Shown here: piece after piece, positions 43,188 through 52,924 of the stretch
Layout of the letters: every line of letters begins with the position of its first letter
Numbering within the stretch: position 1 is the stretch's first letter
Assembly: GCA_022376515.1 (NCBI GenBank)
Contig: WTXI01000107.1
Coordinates: 52,663-116,662 of the forward strand
Source of the DNA: Lactifluus volemus
Lineage: Eukaryota > Basidiomycota > Agaricomycetes > Russulales > Russulaceae
DNA: 64,000 nucleotides
Reading direction: 5' to 3'
The notes under the pieces: generated by a model
Told to the model about the DNA's origin: nothing
Seen by the model: the letters and a program-made list of their open reading frames with translations, nothing else
The model's database searches: none
Position numbers and translations under genes: made by a program

Positions 43188-44852
43188 ATGTCCTCCAGTT
43201 CGGACCCCCCCGCAAGAAACACTCGCTCTGCCCATGCACGACGCACGGAACAGAATAGATATGCACTTCTTAGTGAAGAGCAACCCCTAAGTGAATCGGA
43301 GAGTGTTGCGATCCATGCTGAAGCACCCGCACCTCCCGAAATGACACCGTTGACACCGATCGCGGAAGCCTCGCAGATAGATCCGAGACCACCGGAAGGA
43401 CGCTATCCACCGTACTGGGAAGATTTGGAGCCAGGCACGCTCCGCGACCCATCGGAAGACCATCAGATGGAACCAGAGCAGTCATTTACGACCGCCCGAG
43501 CAAGTTTCCCTCCGCTTTCAGTAGCAATGAACGTTCGCGCACGGCGCGACGACCCAGATGAAAGGCTCCCGACTCCCGAACCACGCCGGGACAAGGGAAA
43601 GCAACGCGCAGAGTACGGATCACCGCGCAGAGCGTCAGGGAGCGCTCAGGCGCAACCTAGCACGAATGTCAGAGAAGTAGGCCTAGAAGTGCTTGACTGG
43701 GGTGATCACATGAAGAACACCGCACTCGAGCTAGAGGCACGAATGACGGAACGAGAGGAGATCATGCGCCGATACAATGCGACTCGCGATCAGTACGATC
43801 TCTCGAAGCGGATGCTTCAAGAATCACAACAAAGACTGAGCCAACTAATCAACTCATCTCATGGCGAGGAAGCACGCCAGATCTCGCCGCGAGCTTCGGC
43901 GACCCAGGCAATCTATAGAGATCGCGGATCCGATGAGGGTTCCGCAGATTATGAGAGGCGCCGAAGTGCGCAAGCACGGTTCGCCTCAATGGGAACCACA
44001 CACATATCGCAAACTGTGGACCCATCTGAGCAAGTATCCCAGACGCCTGCGATCAAGACAGAGGAGGCAGATCTCAGTGAGATGCCCCCAGACGAGGAAA
44101 CGATGAGCCTGGAAAGGGCGCGCCGACGAAGCGAACGGATCTGGGAACAGTGCGAAGCTGATATCAGGAGATCAAGAGCCAGATATGCCTCCCGGTCTAC
44201 CAGAGGAAGAGGCGGCCCCCCTCCCTGGGCACGATCCGAGAGGGATCAACGCACCCCAGATGACCCTCAGGAAGAGGGTAGATATCAGATGTCGGAATGT
44301 GCAGATACGCCGCGCTTAGACAGAACAGATCCACCGAGATCTATTACACCCATAGCCATACCAGGCCTAGATCCGTATGCACTAGATGCAGATTACGTCC
44401 AGAGAATGTCTAGGACACGAGAGCCACAGATGAGACCACCAGCTGTACCACAGGCAAGATATCCGGCAGTTAATCAAGATGCTGCAAATCAGGATCGGTA
44501 CAGGGTACCGCAAGCAATTAGGCCACCTCCGGTCGTAGCCCCGAGGGCACCACCAGCTCTAGCACAAGTGCACCCAGCCGCGGGAGCACCTCCGGCACTC
44601 GGACCAGTCAATCTCGCTGCTCCATACATACCTCCGGCACCAGCCGCAATAGCACCAGCGGCCCCATACCTGCCCCCGGTACCTGCCGCGTATGGACGCC
44701 AGCAAGCTGACCATGAGGCGGCTATGGTAGCTAGCTTAATAAGGCACATTAGGGAATCCTTGACAGGGATTCCGCCCGATCTACCGGAGATCAAAGGCCT
44801 CCGGCGAAGATGCCAGAAGCTTATGCAGGCGAAGATGATTTTGATAAATTAG
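43188..44852 (+). CDS. Element Y ORF1, gag-like leader protein
   Basis: 554 codons. It is Arg/Glu/Pro-rich and mostly disordered, with a coiled coil around residues 165-220 (LDWGDHMKNTALELEARM and on) and a Pro/Ala-rich C-terminus (APPALAQVHPAAGAPPALGP). The last 43 bases overlap ORF2, which lies in the -1 frame. The text at the overlap (EIKGLRRR then MPEAYAGEDDFDKL) looks like one polypeptide interrupted by a frame change. The protein may therefore be the N-terminal part of a gag fusion made by -1 frameshifting, or ORF2 may restart at ATG 44810. No classic XXXYYYZ slip site is obvious. Confidence 0.7.
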   Translation: MSSSSDPPARNTRSAHARRTEQNRYALLSEEQPLSESESVAIHAEAPAPPEMTPLTPIAEASQIDPRPPEGRYPPYWEDLEPGTLRDPSEDHQMEPEQSFTTARASFPPLSVAMNVRARRDDPDERLPTPEPRRDKGKQRAEYGSPRRASGSAQAQPSTNVREVGLEVLDWGDHMKNTALELEARMTEREEIMRRYNATRDQYDLSKRMLQESQQRLSQLINSSHGEEARQISPRASATQAIYRDRGSDEGSADYERRRSAQARFASMGTTHISQTVDPSEQVSQTPAIKTEEADLSEMPPDEETMSLERARRRSERIWEQCEADIRRSRARYASRSTRGRGGPPPWARSERDQRTPDDPQEEGRYQMSECADTPRLDRTDPPRSITPIAIPGLDPYALDADYVQRMSRTREPQMRPPAVPQARYPAVNQDAANQDRYRVPQAIRPPPVVAPRAPPALAQVHPAAGAPPALGPVNLAAPYIPPAPAAIAPAAPYLPPVPAAYGRQQADHEAAMVASLIRHIRESLTGIPPDLPEIKGLRRRCQKLMQAKMILIN

Positions 44853-47341
44853 ATAACTGGCTGCAGAGCCTACTGCGCTACTTTAAGATCAGCCGCCTCA
44901 CCGCGGATGATAGAGACGAAGATCGTGTACTAGTTACAGGATCTTGCCTTAAGGGCAAGGCAGAACGATGGTTCAACCACGAGGTTGAACGCCCAACAAG
45001 ATTGATCCGAGACTGGACATTCGAATCAGTGATCGTTGGAATATTCAGATCATTTATAACTACCGCTACGGCACAACAAGCAGTACGTAGATACGCTCAG
45101 ATCAGATACACGCCAGAGGAGGGCGTATTAGCCTTCTATCGCGATCTCCTGATGTGGGCAGGACGTCTTGCAGAGATGCCCGATCGATATTCATTTAGGC
45201 GACAATTGCTTAATGGATTACCAACGGAGATTCGAGATCATCTCGAGCTCCACGACGGGATAACAGCAGAGGCTGGATCAATTAGCGCGATTGTGGAGCG
45301 AGCTCGACACGCCGAGATAACCTTCCATCAGATCAGATCTAGACGAAAGCCTGATGTTCAGAGAGCATCGGGAGTGTCTAGCAATGCAGGAACACCCCAA
45401 AGATCTATGCGAGATAGCAAAGATTCTCGCGACCGCAATCAGTCGATCAAGAAACCACTTAATCGATCTGGCGGCAAGATAAGACCGCAGGCTCAACAAC
45501 CTGGATCTAAGCCAGTTCAGACGTCTACCCATCAATCAGGGAAAGGCGACACTTCTAAATTAACATGTTACAAGTGTGGCCAACCCGGACACATAGCTAC
45601 TAATCCGAAGTGCCCGCAATATAAGAAACCCCCGCAGCGTCAGATGTTCGCTGCACAAGTAATTGATGACAGATCGGAGAGCGATCTACCCGACACAGAT
45701 AGACCCTCAGAAGGATCTGAGGAGATTGATAACACTGACCCCGAACCAGAGGAAAGCGAAGATCAGGAAGGACAATCAGACCCGGATGATCACACTGACG
45801 TCCCTGATGGCTCACAATATGACGAAGATCAGACAACATATGAGGAATACGATGGATATGCGATGCCATCGGAAGATGATGAGGCCGAGTACATTCGGGC
45901 AATACATGAGGATGAGGATCACTCCGAAACTCCTCCGCCTCCACCTCAGTTTGAAGATGCGGATTGGGAACCGCGCCGCAACGAGATCCACGTGCGCTAC
46001 AAGCGTGCGCCATGGGTCCCGCATGATGCGCTTGAATTCACTCCACAGTTTAGCGTTACGCACATCCGTGGATGCAACGTGTGCGCCGCCTTCAAAGAAC
46101 ACACCGTGATCACGCAAGCGATCGAGGGTGATAACTCAATCGCCTGGAAAGTGCGAGATAAATTCGAGCGAGATCTAGTGTCCCTCGGATGGACAATGGC
46201 ATTCACAGAGGACCGAGGACGCCCCATCAATGCACTCAGCGCACTGAACAATGCACTAGAAGAGAAGGTCCATCGCCTTACAATAGAGGTGGATACACTA
46301 CGTCTAGCGAAAGATCGTGCAATCACAAAGCGCAAAGATCTTGAGGAGGCACTCGAACTGGAACGCCTCGATCTCGATCTAAGATATACAGAGTTTGATC
46401 TACTGCAATCACAGTGCAGGCAGATCGCTCGATATTGCACAGAATTGGAAAATCGATTAAAGACTGCAGGGATTAATCAGAACGCAGACGATCCTATTGA
46501 TAATCAGGGTCTTCGTTCACTCATTGCACAAATAAGTGCTTTACCCCACGATGATGGAGACATTCAGATGCGATCCGAGACCACTTCAGAAGCGGACGAT
46601 CTAAGTGAGATCAGAAGCACCGACTCGATCGATCCCGTGCCCAGAACCGTTGGGCTGATCCAAGGACCTCAGATCAACGGGATCATAGATGCCCGCAATG
46701 GGACAGATAACCAAGCAGTACCGACATACAAATTCACCCAGAATGATGATAACAACGAGATCACAATCATTCGCATAGCAGCTGCACGCGATGACGATCA
46801 ATCTAAAGATCGGGAGTTTAGATCGGCCCAACGCCGGACTTATGCAACCGGTGAACGTCCTCGCAGCTCAAAGAGTGATCGCAGATGCATGGCTGCGTTG
46901 ATTAAAGTAAATGGTCTCGAAGCTTACGCCCTGTTAGACTCAGGAAGCACCACTGTGTCAGTTACGCATGATTTCGCTCGCGTAGCCAAATTAGACGTAA
47001 CCCAATTAGAGAATCCGATCGCACTACAGCTAGGCACGGTCGGGAGCAGATCCGTCATTAATTTCGGAGCGAAAGCTTCGCTTACGCTCGGACCGATCAG
47101 AGATGATGACGCCTATCTAGACGTCGTCAATATTGATCGCTATGATATGATTATCGGCACTCCGTTTATGCGGAAACACAAATTAGTGATGGATTTCGGC
47201 CACAACACATTATCTTATCATGGCCAGATAGTCCCAACGTTGTCTGCGGGACAGGAAGATCTCATGATCTCACGAAAGCGAGCAGCGCGAGAACGACCTT
47301 CCGCTCCCGGCGGAACAGCGATCTCGCGTGCTGATCATTGA
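44810..47341 (+). CDS. Element Y ORF2: gag with zinc knuckle and retropepsin
   Basis: 843 codons. Residues 1-185 are a retrotransposon gag domain (EDDFDKLDNWLQSLLRYF, LKGKAERWFNHEVE). A knuckle near residue 253 reads CYKCGQPGHIATNPKC, with six instead of four residues between His and last Cys. An acidic region follows, then a second zinc-like motif at 46061-46102 (H-x3-C-x2-C-x5-H, HIRGCNVCAAFKEH) and a coiled coil. Protease has the active site LLDSGSTTVSV (Asp 710) and the flap/hydrophobic GTPFMRKHKL. The ORF ends at TGA 47339-47341, but the same frame continues for 90 open codons to a second TGA and then pol. Confidence 0.85.
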   Translation: MPEAYAGEDDFDKLDNWLQSLLRYFKISRLTADDRDEDRVLVTGSCLKGKAERWFNHEVERPTRLIRDWTFESVIVGIFRSFITTATAQQAVRRYAQIRYTPEEGVLAFYRDLLMWAGRLAEMPDRYSFRRQLLNGLPTEIRDHLELHDGITAEAGSISAIVERARHAEITFHQIRSRRKPDVQRASGVSSNAGTPQRSMRDSKDSRDRNQSIKKPLNRSGGKIRPQAQQPGSKPVQTSTHQSGKGDTSKLTCYKCGQPGHIATNPKCPQYKKPPQRQMFAAQVIDDRSESDLPDTDRPSEGSEEIDNTDPEPEESEDQEGQSDPDDHTDVPDGSQYDEDQTTYEEYDGYAMPSEDDEAEYIRAIHEDEDHSETPPPPPQFEDADWEPRRNEIHVRYKRAPWVPHDALEFTPQFSVTHIRGCNVCAAFKEHTVITQAIEGDNSIAWKVRDKFERDLVSLGWTMAFTEDRGRPINALSALNNALEEKVHRLTIEVDTLRLAKDRAITKRKDLEEALELERLDLDLRYTEFDLLQSQCRQIARYCTELENRLKTAGINQNADDPIDNQGLRSLIAQISALPHDDGDIQMRSETTSEADDLSEIRSTDSIDPVPRTVGLIQGPQINGIIDARNGTDNQAVPTYKFTQNDDNNEITIIRIAAARDDDQSKDREFRSAQRRTYATGERPRSSKSDRRCMAALIKVNGLEAYALLDSGSTTVSVTHDFARVAKLDVTQLENPIALQLGTVGSRSVINFGAKASLTLGPIRDDDAYLDVVNIDRYDMIIGTPFMRKHKLVMDFGHNTLSYHGQIVPTLSAGQEDLMISRKRAARERPSAPGGTAISRADH

Positions 47342-47635
47342 CTATCAACCAGATCAGCGAAACCCCCGCTAATACGACGCGATCTGGGCACATTATCGTT
47401 ACTTCCGAGCGAGGGACGGAAGGAAATTCGCGTCCAATCAATGGACACTACAAATGAGATAGACAAAGATAAGATTGATCTAGAGGCCCGCCGCGAACGC
47501 TGGTTCGCAAAATATGCAGACATAATGAATGGTTCCCCGCCAGGGCTACCACCGCTACGAGAAATCAATCATAAGATCCCATTGATTGATGAAAATAAAC
47601 AGTATTCCTATTGACTACCAAGATGTGCTGAGGCA
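47342..47635 (+). other. In-frame linker between two TGA stops of element Y
   Basis: The frame of ORF2 stays open for exactly 90 codons after the first stop. It includes DLEARRERWFAKYADIMNGS and LPPLREINHKIPLIDEN, which is the usual sequence just before gypsy reverse transcriptase. A second TGA at 47612-47614 follows SY, and then LPRCAEAMRPKL runs into pol. Both stops read TGA CTA. The segment is clearly part of the pol protein, so pol must be reached by readthrough, or the two stops are mutations. Confidence 0.8.
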
Positions 47636-50600
47636 ATGCGACCCAAGCTGATGGAGAAGCTAAGACACTATATTGATAACGGCTGGTGGACCCCTAAGGC
47701 GGTACCACAAGCAGCACCACTACTGTGCATCTTAAAGAAATCCGGTGGCCTGCGCACAGTCATGGATTGCCGCCAACGGAACGAGAACACTCAAAAGGAC
47801 GTCACTCCATTCCCAGATCAAGACCAGATCCGGATGGATGTGGCGCGCGCGAGATGGCGATCTAAGATCGATTTATCTAACGCCTACGAACAAGTAAGAG
47901 TTGACCCCGAAGACGTGCACAAGACTGCGTTCTCCACAGTCTTCGGAACCTTTGAAAGTAATGTGATGCAGCAGGGCGATTGCAATGCGCCCGCCACCTT
48001 CTTGCGCCTAATGACGGCGATCTTCCGAGATGTGATCGGAATATTCGTATATGCTTACTTAGATGATCTATTCATCTTCAGCAATACACCGAAAGATCAT
48101 GACGAACATCTAGATTATGTGTTTAAGACACTACGGAAGCATCGACTTTATCTTGAGAGAGAAAAGTGCGATCTATATTCAAGCAGCATGGATTGTCTCG
48201 GACATCGCGTAGATGATCGGGGAGTGCACGCTGACGCCGATAAGATGGCAAAAGTACGCGAGTGGCGCACACCCCGCAATCACAAAGATGTACAACGTTT
48301 CCTCGGGCTCGTGCAGTACTTGGCACACTTCATGCCAGATGTTACTGCATACACTAGTCCACTGTCTGCCATCTGTCGGAATGGACAACCATTCTATTGG
48401 AAACCTTTGCACGAAGCATGTTTTAAGAATATTAAGGCGATCGCTTGTAGATCGCCGATCCTTAAACCCATCAATCCATTATCTATGGACCCGATTTGGG
48501 TGATCTGTGACGCATCGATGTCTGGAATCGGTGCGATGTATGGGCAGGGTGAAACTTGGCAGACCTGCCGTCCTGCGGGCTTCATGTCGAAGAAATTCAC
48601 TCCAGCTCAGATGAATTACAGAGTGTTCGAGATGGAAACGATCGCGATCCTTGAGGCACTTCTTAAATGGGAAGATAAGCTTCTAGGGCGGAAACTACAG
48701 ATCGTTACAGATCATAAGGCACTAGAGTTCTTCAAAACTCAACGCCGACTTAATAGCAGACAGGCGCGATGGATGGAGTTCCTCGCGCGATTTGATTTTG
48801 ACATCATCTATATCAAAGGAGAAACTAATCTAGTCGCGGATGCGCTCTCGCGATACTATGAGAGTGATCAATGGGACGAGCAGCAGAGTGCGGCTCAATA
48901 TGTAAACGCGGATTCTCGGCTAGATCCCGAGGGAGAGGATCTGCCCTGGGATCGATTTGAAGAGAATCGCGCGATGAGCACACCGAATGAGGATGTCCTT
49001 ACGGCTAGCCGCCCTCAGAGACAACGGCGTGCACCTAGGAGAGCAGATGAAGATGTATCGTTCGCTCCAAAGCGCAAGATCACTGAGGCGATCGAGCCAC
49101 GCCAAAGTGAGGCGGCTGAGCTAGCTGCTCACAAGGAGCCGGCTCCCCAGCCTCGAGAGGAAGATCTGCCCCCCGACGGATCTCAGGATGACCCCAGAGT
49201 GGTTGATTCATTGGATCATCACTCAGATCTACGTCCACACGTCGAAGGTGATAAGACCTTCTTGAAAGACGTCAAAGCTGGATACCAGAAAGACCCCCTG
49301 TTCTCAAAGATACTCGCGAAGATCACGCACTACAGGAGCTTTGAGATCATCGACAATCTACTGTATACACACAACCTAGCCGGCGATCGCGTATTGTGCA
49401 TCCCGGCGGTTGTGCGCGATAAGCGACGCTTAACCGAGATCGTGCTAACACAGGCACACCAAGTGCTGGGACACTTGGGGCCACAAAAGACGGCGGACTA
49501 CATCCGCCGCTACTATTGGTGGCCACGCATCGGCCAGGATGTGGAACTATATTGTAAAACATGTCCAGTGTGTCAGACAACCAAAGATCGCACCCAGAAA
49601 GTGCCTGGGCTGTTGCACAATCTCCCGATCCCGGTCCGACCTTGGGAATCCATTGCGATGGACTTCGTAGGTCCGTTCCCTGAATCAGGCGGCAATAACT
49701 ATCTTTGGGTGGTGCTCTGCCGCCTGACGTCAATGGTACATTTGGTGCCGATCCGTACTACAATTAAGGCGAGCGAACTCGCGTGGATCTATGTCCGAGA
49801 AATTGTGAGATTGCACGGACTCCCGCAATCTATAGTATCGGATCGGGACTCTAAGTTCACATCTCGCTTTTGGCGCGAGATTCACAAACTGCTAGGAACA
49901 AAATTATTGATGTCTACGTCTTTCCACCCGCAAACGGGTGGTGCATCGGAGCGCGCGATAAGATCGATCAGTCAGATCCTTCGCACACTAGTAAGCCCGG
50001 ACCAACGGGACTGGTCTGAGAAAGTACCTATGACTGAATTTGCAATCAATTCAGCCGTGAGCAGCTCATCTGGCTTCGCTCCATTCGAGCTGAACAGTGG
50101 CTACATCCCCAGCATCAATCCCGGTGCACGCCCGGAACCAAGCGCGGTTCCCGGGGTTAAGCATTTTGTGAATAAAGCTCTACAGAACCTAGCAGATGCG
50201 CATGACGCCATCATTGAGAGTAGAGCACGCCAGACACACTACGCCAACACCCGGCGTAAACAAGATGATAAGTTCAAAGCCGGAGATCTGGTCTATGTGT
50301 CTACATCAGATCTATCCCTTCCGAAAGGACGGGCTCGGAAACTGATGCCTAAATATATTGGCCCATTCAAGATCGTTGATGCACGCCCGGAGGTGTCCAC
50401 ATACTCAGTGGATCTGCCCACGCCATTGAAGATGCGCAGGATCCACAACCGATTTCATCGGAGCAGATTGCGTGCACACATCGCCAATGATGACGCACTA
50501 TTCCCACATCGGGAAACACATCCTTTCTATGATTTTGGCACGCCTAATGATCAAGAGTGGCTTGTTGACGAGATCTTAGCCCATAACTGGGACAAAACTA

Positions 50601-50749
50601 AATTGTCATTCCAGATCCGATGGAATCTGGGCGACACCACTTGGGAACCATACAGGGAGTGTAAAGATCTACAAGCACTCGATGATTATCTAGAGCTGAT
50701 GGGTGTCAAAGATCCCCAAGATCTACCCCGCCATGCATCAAAAAACTGA
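47636..50749 (+). CDS. Element Y pol: RT, RNase H, integrase, chromodomain
   Basis: 1037 codons from the first ATG after the second stop, in the same frame as ORF2. RT has LLCILKKSGGLRTVMDCR, KIDLSNAYEQVRV and the active site YAYLDDLFIF (YLDD near residue 141). RNase H starts at VICDASMSGIGAMYG and includes IVTDHKALEFF and ETNLVADALSRY. Integrase has the zinc region (HLGPQKTADYIRRYYW, CPVCQ) and the catalytic acids in AMDFVGPFP, VSDRDSKFTSRFW and GGASERAIRS. The C-terminus (EWLVDEILAHNWDKTKLSFQ, then TTWEPYREC) is a chromodomain, which in this lineage targets integration to marked chromatin. It appears fully functional apart from the upstream stops. Confidence 0.93.
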   Translation: MRPKLMEKLRHYIDNGWWTPKAVPQAAPLLCILKKSGGLRTVMDCRQRNENTQKDVTPFPDQDQIRMDVARARWRSKIDLSNAYEQVRVDPEDVHKTAFSTVFGTFESNVMQQGDCNAPATFLRLMTAIFRDVIGIFVYAYLDDLFIFSNTPKDHDEHLDYVFKTLRKHRLYLEREKCDLYSSSMDCLGHRVDDRGVHADADKMAKVREWRTPRNHKDVQRFLGLVQYLAHFMPDVTAYTSPLSAICRNGQPFYWKPLHEACFKNIKAIACRSPILKPINPLSMDPIWVICDASMSGIGAMYGQGETWQTCRPAGFMSKKFTPAQMNYRVFEMETIAILEALLKWEDKLLGRKLQIVTDHKALEFFKTQRRLNSRQARWMEFLARFDFDIIYIKGETNLVADALSRYYESDQWDEQQSAAQYVNADSRLDPEGEDLPWDRFEENRAMSTPNEDVLTASRPQRQRRAPRRADEDVSFAPKRKITEAIEPRQSEAAELAAHKEPAPQPREEDLPPDGSQDDPRVVDSLDHHSDLRPHVEGDKTFLKDVKAGYQKDPLFSKILAKITHYRSFEIIDNLLYTHNLAGDRVLCIPAVVRDKRRLTEIVLTQAHQVLGHLGPQKTADYIRRYYWWPRIGQDVELYCKTCPVCQTTKDRTQKVPGLLHNLPIPVRPWESIAMDFVGPFPESGGNNYLWVVLCRLTSMVHLVPIRTTIKASELAWIYVREIVRLHGLPQSIVSDRDSKFTSRFWREIHKLLGTKLLMSTSFHPQTGGASERAIRSISQILRTLVSPDQRDWSEKVPMTEFAINSAVSSSSGFAPFELNSGYIPSINPGARPEPSAVPGVKHFVNKALQNLADAHDAIIESRARQTHYANTRRKQDDKFKAGDLVYVSTSDLSLPKGRARKLMPKYIGPFKIVDARPEVSTYSVDLPTPLKMRRIHNRFHRSRLRAHIANDDALFPHRETHPFYDFGTPNDQEWLVDEILAHNWDKTKLSFQIRWNLGDTTWEPYRECKDLQALDDYLELMGVKDPQDLPRHASKN

Positions 50750-51008
50750 TGCAAATTATCTCTGTTGATAACCGAGCATATCTACATCTGAAGAAGCGAC
50801 CGCCTCGGCAATCGCGAAATTAATTAAGGTACCTACCCCGCCTTGGGATGCGGTCGATCTCTATGCAATAGATAACACGTCCGAAGTGCGGACTTGTGCA
50901 TGCTTTAAAAATCGGAGGGGCTGTGGATCAGGCCTCGCGATCCCGTGCCCATTGAACCCACACAGCCTGCTATCTCGCTGCAGTATCGCTGCGATCTAAT
51001 CACATCCG
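50750..51008. other. Spacer between pol and ORF3 of element Y
   Basis: 259 bp without an ORF in the pol frame. It may carry a promoter or splice acceptor for ORF3, but nothing specific was recognised. Confidence 0.4.
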
Positions 51009-52760
51009 ATGTCGGATGAACAGCATGCACCGATCTGGTGCTACTACCACCGTTTCCGCATCATCGCACATGAGCCCCGCACATGTGACGTCTGCACCTC
51101 ATGGAAAGTGCACTATCTGGAGCACGTCGCGGATGGCGAGCAGTCCCTACGGGACGCAGAACTTGAGCGCGATACAGTCATTTCCGGTAGCATCTCCGTA
51201 GAGCAAGTAAACACTCTGCATAATAAATTGGACGAGTGCATTGACCAGAAGAACCAAGCGATCGCCCAGGTCGCTGAATTGACCGATCAACTGGCTGCCA
51301 TTCAAGACGAACGGCCGCGCAAGCTGCCAAGACGAGACCCCTCGCCGTGCACTTCGGTGCACTCGGAATTAATGGATGGGGAGTACGATGGTCCCCGCCC
51401 GGCGTCCGCACCCCCGCAGCTACTCTCACGAATCCAACTGCGTGGCTTCCCGGACACACCGGTCGCGCCTGAACACGCTCCTCGCCCCTCCCCGCTGCCA
51501 CCGAGGAAACTCGGGTTCCCCGCGCTCATCCCCGTCATCTACTGTCGCGCGGATAATTCCCTATGCGCCCCCGATGGCGATGTCCCCGCCTTCCCAGATG
51601 GCCAACTGAACTTCCGCGCACATGCGCGCTACGTTTACACCACCGGCTACACGTCTCCGGATGGCGTGCTCAACTACCAGACATCTCTGGTACGATCTGG
51701 CAAATTCCTCACCCCGGAGGCAATCCACGCACGCAACTCCGGCAGTAACATGCCACTGGTGGGCGTGATCTTAGGGGGGAGGGACGGTGCATTGATATCA
51801 CCTTACAAAGACCCGCGCACATATCAAGAAGTGGACGCACTGTTCAGTGCACCCGAGAAAATCAGATTTGCACGAGGCTACGCGGAGCGGATCCGCTACA
51901 CACCCCCGGAAATGCGCGGCGCAGTACATAGCTACGCACTCGGACAATGGGACAACCTGCAATCAAATAGCACCTTCCGCCCCACCTACGCGGAGCCCGT
52001 GCCTACTATGTATTCGGCCATCTGGAAGCGATGGCTGCACCAGAAACACTCGGAAGACCCGCAATTCTGCTATTTGGGTATCCCCCTGGTCGGAAAAGGA
52101 TTCCAGAATGCACACGTAGAGGGAAACCGTGCACTACTGAACTTCCTACCCCTGAACATCAAGGGGAACGCAATACGCAATGGCCCACTCCGGATCAACT
52201 TCCTGAGTGTGGCCGCGGCACTACTAGGGGTACCGCAACGATATGAACAAGTGGTGACTCAAAATGAACTACCCATACAACAGATCCGTCGCTCCGATCC
52301 ATACACAGAAGCTCTGTACGGATCCGCGTCCGATCTGAACATTGAATCAATATCCAGATTTCTGGCATGCAGCGGAGTCACCCCTGAAGAAGCAGAGCAG
52401 TGGCGCCCCTGGGCCACTGCATATATCGAAATGGCGCTATCTGAATACCCAAACCACCCGCGCACTCAGATCCTGAAGCAAGCAAGGGATCTGGCCCGCC
52501 AAAGTATCGCAGATCATCCTGCATTCGTAATAAGATCGGTGCACGTAGATGCCCCCGGAAACTACAATCCGGCCCTCGAGCAGTCCCGAAAAGCGCGAGG
52601 CATACAGATCGCATCACGCGAACAGATAGCGGATACCACGCACCCGATCGCATGCCCCCTGACCCCTCCTGACTTCGCACACACCCACATTACCCAACCA
52701 GACGAAGCAGAGATCGCCCACACTTGGGACGATGAGGTCATCAGCATGGGCCCAGGATAG
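51009..52760 (+). CDS. Element Y ORF3, extra protein after pol
   Basis: 583 codons between pol and the 3' LTR, where most gypsy elements have no gene. The N-terminus (IWCYYHRFRIIAHEP) contains H-x4-C-x2-C-x5-H (HEPRTCDVCTSWKVH), close to a motif in ORF2. A coiled coil (NTLHNKLDECIDQKNQAIAQ) and a Pro-rich linker follow. Then comes a folded-looking region with YVYTTGYTSPDGVLNYQTSL, FCYLGIPLVGKGFQN and a helical C-terminal third. No signal peptide, transmembrane segment or furin-like site is seen, so an envelope protein is unlikely. The family is not recognised. Codon use and the open frame over 1.7 kb argue that it is under selection. Confidence 0.8.
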   Translation: MSDEQHAPIWCYYHRFRIIAHEPRTCDVCTSWKVHYLEHVADGEQSLRDAELERDTVISGSISVEQVNTLHNKLDECIDQKNQAIAQVAELTDQLAAIQDERPRKLPRRDPSPCTSVHSELMDGEYDGPRPASAPPQLLSRIQLRGFPDTPVAPEHAPRPSPLPPRKLGFPALIPVIYCRADNSLCAPDGDVPAFPDGQLNFRAHARYVYTTGYTSPDGVLNYQTSLVRSGKFLTPEAIHARNSGSNMPLVGVILGGRDGALISPYKDPRTYQEVDALFSAPEKIRFARGYAERIRYTPPEMRGAVHSYALGQWDNLQSNSTFRPTYAEPVPTMYSAIWKRWLHQKHSEDPQFCYLGIPLVGKGFQNAHVEGNRALLNFLPLNIKGNAIRNGPLRINFLSVAAALLGVPQRYEQVVTQNELPIQQIRRSDPYTEALYGSASDLNIESISRFLACSGVTPEEAEQWRPWATAYIEMALSEYPNHPRTQILKQARDLARQSIADHPAFVIRSVHVDAPGNYNPALEQSRKARGIQIASREQIADTTHPIACPLTPPDFAHTHITQPDEAEIAHTWDDEVISMGPG

Positions 52761-52924
52761 GGCGATCAAAAGGATCATCCTACCCTTCCTATCATTTTAT
52801 CTATGTATTCTTTATCGCGTTACGAACGCACTATCAATCTGCGTCGATGATATCATCATCGACATTATCCTTTCAATGTTGATCTACATCAATTAACCCC
52901 TGAGCTTACTCTTGTGGGGGAGGG
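52761..52924 (+). other. 3' untranslated region and polypurine tract of element Y
   Basis: After the ORF3 stop comes a T-rich stretch, and the segment ends with GTGGGGGAGGG immediately before the right LTR, a typical plus-strand priming site. Confidence 0.7.

Noticed and set aside
51009..52760. ORF3 of element Y as an envelope gene
   Set aside because: Position fits, but no signal peptide, transmembrane helix or cleavage site is visible.
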